A DNA stretch of 25,787 nt from Thermoguttaceae bacterium (GTDB lineage: Bacteria > Planctomycetota > Planctomycetia > Pirellulales > Thermoguttaceae). The notes under the pieces are model-generated. The model was not told the DNA's origin. It worked only from the letters and a program-made list of their open reading frames with translations, and ran no database searches. The translations under genes and the position numbers were made by a program. Location of the stretch: contig JAFTCU010000117.1 of assembly GCA_017454585.1 (NCBI GenBank), forward strand, positions 1-25,787, in the 5' to 3' direction. This document shows positions 7,973 through 14,640 of this stretch, in pieces (position 1 is the first letter of the stretch; every line of letters starts with the position of its first letter).

Positions 7973-10567
7973 ATGGGATTTCCAGATGAACGCGATCGTC
8001 AGATCATCCGCCAGGCGGATCAGGTGGACCGACTTGCAACCGAAATTTGTGACTGGCTCGCCGAGTTTAACGCGGACCGTCGCAAAGTAGATTTGCTTCC
8101 GATTCCTGAGAGTGACGAGTTCGAGATTCTTCAGCTTCGCCGTCAGGCCAGCAGTTTGTACACCTCTTCAAAAGTTCCGGTCGCGGCCGCAGTTTACGGC
8201 CCGTCACAGGTAGGAAAAAGCCTTTTCATGGGTCAGGTACTACGTGCGCAGAGTGAGGCGTACAGCCCGCTGGGGCGTGATGAGGCGCACGGCGAACCGG
8301 CCTATTACAAAGACCTCTCGTTCAATACCGACTTAAACCCGCAGTCCGGCTCAAACGAAGCGACCGCTTTGGTGACCCGCTTCACCACAAAGGACCGTAT
8401 TTCCGAAAGTGTTTCGCCTGAATACCCTGTCATGGTGAAGGCGCTGACCCGAGTCGAGTGGATCCGCGTTCTGGCGCGTGGTTTCCAGGTCGAATGCCGC
8501 AGTCCGGAATTCGCGTGGGACGAGTCCCACCTCGACAAAATGCTCGAGGATATGTCACGCCAATACCCGGGCACGAGCGTTGACCGCCGGTGGCGCATGG
8601 ACATCATCGACGCGTACTCCTATATGCGTACGGTGGACCGCCGCGGTTTCCCAACGAAAGAAGCGATCCTTTCCGCGCTCCTGAGCCGTTATATGCTCTC
8701 GGATGAAGGTTATATCAAAGCGTGCGGTGAAATTTTCTGGGGCGGCTGGCCGTCTTTGACCGGTCTGTTCATCCGCATCAATAAATTCCTCGAAAAACTC
8801 TCCAGTTCCCCGGAACCCGCGATCCTGGTGCACTGGGCCGGCGTCCGTTTCCTGTTGGACTCCCAGCGTTCCAAGGTCCACGAGCGTAAAAACTCGCTCT
8901 GCTTCACGCGCGTCGATTGGGCCGACTTCCACCTGCGCCAGCGTAAAGAGTGGTACGTGCTCGAATACACGCCTGGAAGCGGAAACGGCGACGAAGACCT
9001 GGAAACGATCCAGGCCGCCATGCTCGAACTGGTCCTCCCGATCCTGCCGCACCGTCTGAACGATGACTGGCGAAAAGTGATCGAACAGATGGACTTCCTC
9101 GACATTCCTGGTATGCGCGCCGGCCGTCAGGGCGCTGAACAGGGTAAACGAACCGAAGCCGACAAACTGGAAGAGCAGATGGAAATCGTGAAACGTGGTA
9201 AAGTGGCGTACCTCTTCGAGCGTTTCACGGACGAGCTCCAGATCCAGACGCTGATCCTGCTCAGCCGCGGTGGAAACCTCGAAGTGACATCCCAGATGAA
9301 ACACCACATCGACAAATGGGGACGTGCCCGTTACGGCGAAAAGTACTGGCCGAGCAAGGTCACGGACGAACTCCCCGCTCTGTTCATCGGTATGACGGGT
9401 ATCGACGAAGAATTCCGTAACCGCCAGGAATACGCGGACAAGGGCCTCTACCAGCAGCGTCTTGGTCAGCTGGTCGATACGCTGGGGCCGGTCATGACGG
9501 ACTTCGGCGGACGCGGCAAGGCCTTCACGAACACCTACCCGATCCGTTACCCCGGAACGTGGGACACCGACGAAAGCCAGCGGCAGAAGGACGACCCGGA
9601 AAAGTGGGTCCGCGCCGGAAAAGCTTTCCTCGAATCTGAACGTGTTCAGGAATATACGGCCAATCCCGAAATGAAGTGGAAGGCGGCCATGACCGACGGT
9701 GACGGCGGTCTTTCGCTCATCAGCGCCGGTATTCGCGCAGTCACGACCTCGACCGACAAGCAGAACCAGCTCGAAAAGGAGATCAACGACATTCTGAACC
9801 GTCTGCTCGTTCTGGCCCGTGACTGGGTCGTTGACCCGGATGCCAACGTGGACCGCGAAAAGCGTGTCCGCGCCGCTGAGAAGGTGGTAAACTGGCTCAC
9901 GGACGACCCGGAACGTGTGTACGAACGTGTTTACGCCCTTCAGGAAACCCTCAGCGTCCCGGAAGGCGAAAGCTGGGCGTTGGCCGACTGTACGGACACG
10001 GGCAAACGTTTCGGCGACCCGCTTCCCAAGTCTCTGCGCGACTTCCTGCATGAGTGGGCTACCAAGCAGGTTCCAAAACGTTGGGAACAGTACACGAAGG
10101 CGAACGACCGCGGCGCGCCGTGGCTTTCGGGTGACGACCTGAACACGTTCGTGCGTTACGTCCGTGACTACCTGACCAGTACTCACTGCGTGGACAATCT
10201 GCTCGACGCTCTGAATCCGGTCTGTAACCTGAAAACACGTGACGAGGCGGCACGCCGTTACGCCCGCCGCAAGTACGTGAAAATGATCATGGACGACTAC
10301 ATCATGAACCCGGGTCCGTCGCAGGCAGGAATCGCGCCTCCGCAGATCGAAGCGGACGAAGAAGAACGTGAACCGCACGAAAAACCGCTGGAATATTACG
10401 GCAATTACGGTCAGACTGCGTCGTTCGTGAAGCGCTGGTGCGAACGTCTTCCGGAGGCTTTGGCTCTCGGCGCGGGTGATCACATTCAGATCCCGCCGGG
10501 AAATGCCGAGCTGATCCAGATCCTCGAACCGTTTGAGAGGATCCTGGCGCAGATGAAAGACAAATAA
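7973..10567 (+). CDS. SrfC-like P-loop GTPase
   Basis: An 864-residue protein with a Walker A/G1 motif GPSQVGKS at residues 76-83 and a G3/Walker B-type DIPG at 377-380, in a hydrophobic 'MDFLDIPGMRAG' context. The wide gap between the two and the 'FGxSQxGKS'-like P-loop resemble the SrfC family of enterobacterial srfABC loci, which is related to large dynamin-like or TRAFAC GTPases. A canonical NKxD motif is not evident; 'FIGMTGID' may stand in its place. The rest is mostly charged and helical, with no signal peptide or membrane helix, so a cytoplasmic location is expected. The gene directly precedes the SrfB-family gene, as partners do in other srf loci, though enterobacteria have srfB before srfC. 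Family assignment rests on motifs and neighbourhood; GTPase activity is inferred. Confidence 0.72.
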   Translation: MGFPDERDRQIIRQADQVDRLATEICDWLAEFNADRRKVDLLPIPESDEFEILQLRRQASSLYTSSKVPVAAAVYGPSQVGKSLFMGQVLRAQSEAYSPLGRDEAHGEPAYYKDLSFNTDLNPQSGSNEATALVTRFTTKDRISESVSPEYPVMVKALTRVEWIRVLARGFQVECRSPEFAWDESHLDKMLEDMSRQYPGTSVDRRWRMDIIDAYSYMRTVDRRGFPTKEAILSALLSRYMLSDEGYIKACGEIFWGGWPSLTGLFIRINKFLEKLSSSPEPAILVHWAGVRFLLDSQRSKVHERKNSLCFTRVDWADFHLRQRKEWYVLEYTPGSGNGDEDLETIQAAMLELVLPILPHRLNDDWRKVIEQMDFLDIPGMRAGRQGAEQGKRTEADKLEEQMEIVKRGKVAYLFERFTDELQIQTLILLSRGGNLEVTSQMKHHIDKWGRARYGEKYWPSKVTDELPALFIGMTGIDEEFRNRQEYADKGLYQQRLGQLVDTLGPVMTDFGGRGKAFTNTYPIRYPGTWDTDESQRQKDDPEKWVRAGKAFLESERVQEYTANPEMKWKAAMTDGDGGLSLISAGIRAVTTSTDKQNQLEKEINDILNRLLVLARDWVVDPDANVDREKRVRAAEKVVNWLTDDPERVYERVYALQETLSVPEGESWALADCTDTGKRFGDPLPKSLRDFLHEWATKQVPKRWEQYTKANDRGAPWLSGDDLNTFVRYVRDYLTSTHCVDNLLDALNPVCNLKTRDEAARRYARRKYVKMIMDDYIMNPGPSQAGIAPPQIEADEEEREPHEKPLEYYGNYGQTASFVKRWCERLPEALALGAGDHIQIPPGNAELIQILEPFERILAQMKDK

Positions 10568-10578
10568 AAATCAAGCGT

Positions 10579-10613
10579 CGAAGAGCGTGAAAGAATCACT
10601 TTTCCGCTCTTCG
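10579..10613 (+). other. intergenic hairpin between SrfC-like and SrfB genes
   Basis: CGAAGAGCG (10579-10587) pairs perfectly with CGCTCTTCG (10605-10613). Inside, GAAAG can pair with CTTTTC, closing a short loop. No T-run follows, so it is not a standard intrinsic terminator. It may tune mRNA decay between the two genes. Confidence 0.6.
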
Positions 10614-10686
10614 CAGAGGCCAATCGGCGGATCCCTTCACGTATTCCTTTCAAAACAAATTTAGTACTTAACCCCCGAGAACCAAA

Positions 10687-13518
10687 ATGCATATTCTTTT
10701 CGCCAATACTGGAGTTCAGGTCATTTGCGTCCCACTCAAAGGCGGCGCGCGTTATAACGTAAGTCAAATCGGCAACGGCTGGCAGCGTACCAAATGCGGC
10801 GCGGCTGAAGAGCAGGAGCAGAATACCAAGAAAAAACGTGACCCACAGCCCGAATCCACGGCACAGATTTACCCTTATATTCAGTGGCAAATCATCCAGG
10901 GAACAACTTCCCGTCTGTATCTTGCGGTCGATACAACGTGCGGTGATGCGGAAATCGGTTACTTCTGCGACGTGAACTCGCTCACGGGTGACTTCATCAT
11001 TAATCTGGAAAATATTCAGGACCTGAACGGTCAGCCCCTCCGTGGTGTGCCGATGGTGGAGATCTGCATTCGTCCGGCCGCGGCCGTGGCCGGTGACGCG
11101 AAGCACGTGCACATGGTCGTGGACTTCGGAAACAGCCGTACCGGCGCGCTGCTTCTGGAAGTCGTGGGTGAAATCTCCCAGACCCCGCAGATGCTTCCGT
11201 TCGAGTTGACGAACCGCTACCATCTGGACGCGTGGGACGATGAAGGTCAGTACCGCCGTAATCCCGGCGCGCGTTGGTTCTCCTCCAAGACCCACTGGTG
11301 CAATACGCCGTACCTCTCACCGCAAATGATGCGTAAAATCGAGTTCCAGCAGGTCGATGAAGGCGGCAAAAAAAGCGGCTGGTTCGGTTTCGGAAAGTCC
11401 AGCGCTTCGGTCCGCACGAACAAAGTGGAAGTTGCGCGCAAACCGGACATTTTCGAAGATGTTTCCATGGTACGAATGGGCAAAGAAGCGGATGACGTTT
11501 TGCAGGTCATCGCAACGGATGACGACATTCGTACGGGCGTCAGTTCCCCGAAGCGGTACTTGTGGGCTGACGACTCCAGCTGGCTCGAAGGCGCGAACTG
11601 GCACATGGCCGACCCGTATGACCGCGAGCAGTCGCACACGTACTGCGGTACTCTGCGTGGCGCCATGCTGAAGTACATCCACGAGGATGACAACGATTTC
11701 CTTCTCAAAGAAACGGGCGTGAAACCTCAGGACTTTGCGCCGGAAACCCCGCTGAAACCTCGTCACGCCCCGCGGACCCTGATGACGGGCGCCATTTATG
11801 AGCTTCTGGCACAGGCGTACACCTACGTGAACTCGATTGCGTACCGTATGCAGTCTGGTGACGCCGGCCGCGCACGTGAGATCCGTACCCTCACACTCAC
11901 CTACCCGAGCGGTATGATCTTCGAGGAAAAGGAACGCCTTCAGAAGCAGGTGCAGAAAGCGATCGAGATCTTCAATATGACGCTTGGCCGTCACCAGCAC
12001 GTGAAGCCGCTCTTGAACCTTTCGATCGACGAAGCGAGCGCCGTGCACCTGACGTACATCTGGAGCGAGCTGCGTCTGCTGGGTCAGGACCCGCGCATCT
12101 GGTTCGAGTCTTTGCACCAGGAACGCGGCAATCCGGAAAAGAAGGAAGAAGAGGAAGCGCCGGCTGCTCCGATGCTCGGTTCACCTGCTTCCCGCCGCAG
12201 AATGGGCGCGATGCGCGGCGGCGCCACCCAGAAAGAGGAATTCGGCGAGAAAAACCACGACGTCCGTCTGGCCTGTATCGACATCGGTGGCGGTACGTCC
12301 GACCTGATGATCGCCAGCTACAAATTTGAGTCGAAGATCGACGACAGCATCCGTGGAAAAGTGCTTCATCAGGACGGTATTTCCCTGGCCGGTGACCAGC
12401 TCGCCAAGCGTTTGCTTGAGCGTATCATTCTCCCGGCCTTTGCCGACGCACTGGCCATGGACGAAGAAGACGTGAAGCTCCTCTTCGGTCCCGAAGTACC
12501 GCGTAACCGTGAATTCCGTGGGCATCGTATCACCTGGATGAACCGTCTGTTCATTCCGATGGCACAGAAGTACATGACGCTGGCGACGGATGGAATCACG
12601 GACGAGCCGGTGAACCACATGGACCCGGAACTGATCGACCCGGCCATCCTCGAATCGCTCCAGCGCGTCTTCGACAAACTGCGCGGCCCGGGCTACTACA
12701 ACCTCCAGCAGGATATGGAATTGTACTACCACCCGCAGGAATTTGAGGACGTGGTGATCGAAGTGTTCGACGAACTGATCTTCGACTTCTGCAAACGCTG
12801 CATCGACTATAACGTGGACGCGGTACTTCTGGCGGGTCAGCCGTCCAAACTCGGTTTCATTCAGAAACTGGTGCGCATGTACCTTCCGCTTCCGCCGTCC
12901 CGTATTTTGCCGATGTTCCACCACTACGCGGGTAACTGGTACCCGTACCAGGACGAAAACGGTCGTCTTCCGGGGATCATCATCGACCCGAAAAGTCCGG
13001 TGGTCGTCGGCGCCGCCATCAACTTCATGGCGACGAACGGTATGCTTCCGCAGTTCAAGTTTGAAATGGAGGAGCGTGTTCAGGAAAACACATACTACTG
13101 GGGCGTTATGAGCGACTCGACGAGTGGCATCCGCCCGGAACGTATTCTTTTCTCGCCTGCGGAGGCTGGCGGCGGCTCGCGTGAGGAAATTACCGAGTTC
13201 ACGACCAGTTCCCAGCGTGTGATCATCGGTCGTAAAATGAGTCCGATCGAAACGGCTCAGGCCTCGCCGATTTACGTGATCAAGATGGACGTTGGCGATC
13301 GAATCGGGCGCACGAACGTCTCGGTGAAGATCAAGCGTGTAAAGGCGGACGGCGAGCGGGACGAGTACCTGCAGGTCGAAGGCGTGAGCGGCGTAGTCGC
13401 CGGTGAAGACGCGGTTCTTGACGAAAATGTCTTCTTCGCGTGGCGTACCCTGGCCGATGAACGTTACTACCTCGACACTGGAGGGCTTGATAATATCGAA
13501 CTCGGCGGAGCAGTTTGA
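10687..13518 (+). CDS. srfB: SrfB-family actin/Hsp70-fold (ASKHA) ATPase
   Basis: A 943-residue protein of about the family's usual length. All three ASKHA nucleotide-binding elements are visible. Phosphate-1 is VDFGNSRTG (145-153), phosphate-2 is IDIGGGTSDL (531-540), and the adenosine motif is VLLAGQPSKLGF (713-724). D146, D532 and D539 are the expected metal and nucleotide ligands. The first 130 residues form an extra N-terminal domain. A low-complexity Glu/Pro/Ala then Arg-rich linker lies at 481-525, just before phosphate-2. The C-terminal ~150 residues look beta-rich. No signal peptide or membrane helix is present. SrfB is annotated as a Salmonella 'virulence factor', but its mechanism is not established. 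Here it lies 119 bp after the SrfC-like GTPase and 113 bp before a GrpE-like protein. The start ATG has only a weak upstream GAGAACC instead of a Shine-Dalgarno sequence. Confidence 0.84.
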   Translation: MHILFANTGVQVICVPLKGGARYNVSQIGNGWQRTKCGAAEEQEQNTKKKRDPQPESTAQIYPYIQWQIIQGTTSRLYLAVDTTCGDAEIGYFCDVNSLTGDFIINLENIQDLNGQPLRGVPMVEICIRPAAAVAGDAKHVHMVVDFGNSRTGALLLEVVGEISQTPQMLPFELTNRYHLDAWDDEGQYRRNPGARWFSSKTHWCNTPYLSPQMMRKIEFQQVDEGGKKSGWFGFGKSSASVRTNKVEVARKPDIFEDVSMVRMGKEADDVLQVIATDDDIRTGVSSPKRYLWADDSSWLEGANWHMADPYDREQSHTYCGTLRGAMLKYIHEDDNDFLLKETGVKPQDFAPETPLKPRHAPRTLMTGAIYELLAQAYTYVNSIAYRMQSGDAGRAREIRTLTLTYPSGMIFEEKERLQKQVQKAIEIFNMTLGRHQHVKPLLNLSIDEASAVHLTYIWSELRLLGQDPRIWFESLHQERGNPEKKEEEEAPAAPMLGSPASRRRMGAMRGGATQKEEFGEKNHDVRLACIDIGGGTSDLMIASYKFESKIDDSIRGKVLHQDGISLAGDQLAKRLLERIILPAFADALAMDEEDVKLLFGPEVPRNREFRGHRITWMNRLFIPMAQKYMTLATDGITDEPVNHMDPELIDPAILESLQRVFDKLRGPGYYNLQQDMELYYHPQEFEDVVIEVFDELIFDFCKRCIDYNVDAVLLAGQPSKLGFIQKLVRMYLPLPPSRILPMFHHYAGNWYPYQDENGRLPGIIIDPKSPVVVGAAINFMATNGMLPQFKFEMEERVQENTYYWGVMSDSTSGIRPERILFSPAEAGGGSREEITEFTTSSQRVIIGRKMSPIETAQASPIYVIKMDVGDRIGRTNVSVKIKRVKADGERDEYLQVEGVSGVVAGEDAVLDENVFFAWRTLADERYYLDTGGLDNIELGGAV

Positions 13519-13547
13519 GAAAAAAAGCGGCTTCGGGGCACGTTCGG

Positions 13548-13587
13548 GAAGGAGCGCGCTCCGAAATTACGTACTCCTTCGCTTTTT
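13548..13587 (+). terminator. candidate intrinsic terminator or attenuator after srfB
   Basis: GAAGGAG (13548-13554) pairs with CTCCTTC (13574-13580), followed by GC and a T5 run (13583-13587). An alternative inner palindrome GGAGCGCGCTCC (13551-13562) could compete with the outer stem. An outer pairing of the A-rich GAAAAAAAGCG with CGCTTTTTC is also possible. The next gene begins 45 bp later on the same strand, so read-through is likely and the element may set the srfB to GrpE-like ratio. Confidence 0.5.
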
Positions 13588-13631
13588 CACTTGAGTTTTG
13601 ATTTAATGAGTGATTTTCCCGGAGAAATTTT

Positions 13632-14588
13632 ATGTCCTTTTTAACGAAAAAACCCGAAAACACCCCTGAAACTCCAGCCACGAAACCGGCACAGACCCCC
13701 GTTTCCGAAACGTCTAAAACGTCTGCTGTCTCGTTAGCGGAGCTTTATCGCGCGATTTCCGAATCCCAGCGCCAGATCACTGACTACCTCCTCAAGCGGG
13801 AGGAAAACGGTTTTTCGGCCCCGGCCGGTCCCATTTCTGCAGTAGGTGGAGGCGCTCCGACCGCGGCTCAACTCCAGCCTGTTCTGGAAAACCTGAATAT
13901 GCTGGGGCAATACCTCGATCAACAGATGGTCCCGGCCCTGAATCGTCGTTTTGACGCTTTGGAAGAGATTTTGAAAAACCTCCCGGCAAGTGCGGCTCCT
14001 GCTCCTTCCGCAGCTTCAGAACCTGCTCCAACTCCGGAACCTGAGCAGCCTCAGCCCGAGGAACCGGCGGATGATCTGATGAATTCCGATCCTTTGCAGC
14101 AATCCACTCCGCAGCCGCAGCCGATGCGTCTTTCCACGGATCTGACGAAACTCGACAAAGCGTTCTTTGGCGAAATGGCGTTGGAACCTTCGATCGAAAA
14201 TGAACGCCAGTACCTTCTCCAGGGGATTCTGGCACATGACCCCTCAAGCTGCTACTGTGGCGGGATCCTGATGATGTTCCAGGCCTCCACGCCGGAAAAA
14301 ATGGTACTCCTTCTGAAAGACGTGGGCGAGGCGTTTTACCGCTGGGCCAACGCGATCCCGGGGTACAACGTGGAACAGTTTGAAGACGTTCTGGCCCGTT
14401 GGGCGCAGTGGCTTTGCGAAAGCGCTGGCCTTCCGAACCGGATCGAGTTAGTGATGCCAGGGCAGCGTTTTGATTCGTCCCGCCACAATGCAGTGAATCG
14501 TGGCGCGACCATCGCCCGAGTTCACGGCTGGGTCGTGCTTCGCGGAAATGGTTCCGTTTACTCCAAAGCACTGGTGGATGTGGAATAA
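13632..14588 (+). CDS. small SrfB-linked protein with GrpE-like C-terminal domain
   Basis: A 318-residue soluble protein. Residues 1-35 are Pro/Thr-rich. Residues 77-117 form a predicted long amphipathic or coiled-coil helix. Residues 118-165 are an Ala/Pro/Glu linker, and 170-318 a folded domain. The end, from M275, reads MPGQRFDSSRHNAV and later ARVHGWVVL...VYSKALVDV. This follows the GrpE beta-domain pattern (G-x-x-FDP-x-x-H-x-AV ... V-x-x-GY ... RPA-x-V-x-V). GrpE is the nucleotide exchange factor of DnaK, and the neighbour SrfB has an Hsp70-like ATPase fold, so a role as SrfB's exchange factor or adaptor is plausible. A GGAGA Shine-Dalgarno sequence sits 6 bases before the ATG. The similarity is from my reading of the motif and was not tested by alignment. 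Confidence 0.7.
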   Translation: MSFLTKKPENTPETPATKPAQTPVSETSKTSAVSLAELYRAISESQRQITDYLLKREENGFSAPAGPISAVGGGAPTAAQLQPVLENLNMLGQYLDQQMVPALNRRFDALEEILKNLPASAAPAPSAASEPAPTPEPEQPQPEEPADDLMNSDPLQQSTPQPQPMRLSTDLTKLDKAFFGEMALEPSIENERQYLLQGILAHDPSSCYCGGILMMFQASTPEKMVLLLKDVGEAFYRWANAIPGYNVEQFEDVLARWAQWLCESAGLPNRIELVMPGQRFDSSRHNAVNRGATIARVHGWVVLRGNGSVYSKALVDVE

Positions 14589-14640
14589 AACACCGAATTA
14601 CGAATGATTTTTAGCCAAAATTAATTAACTTATAAACGAA

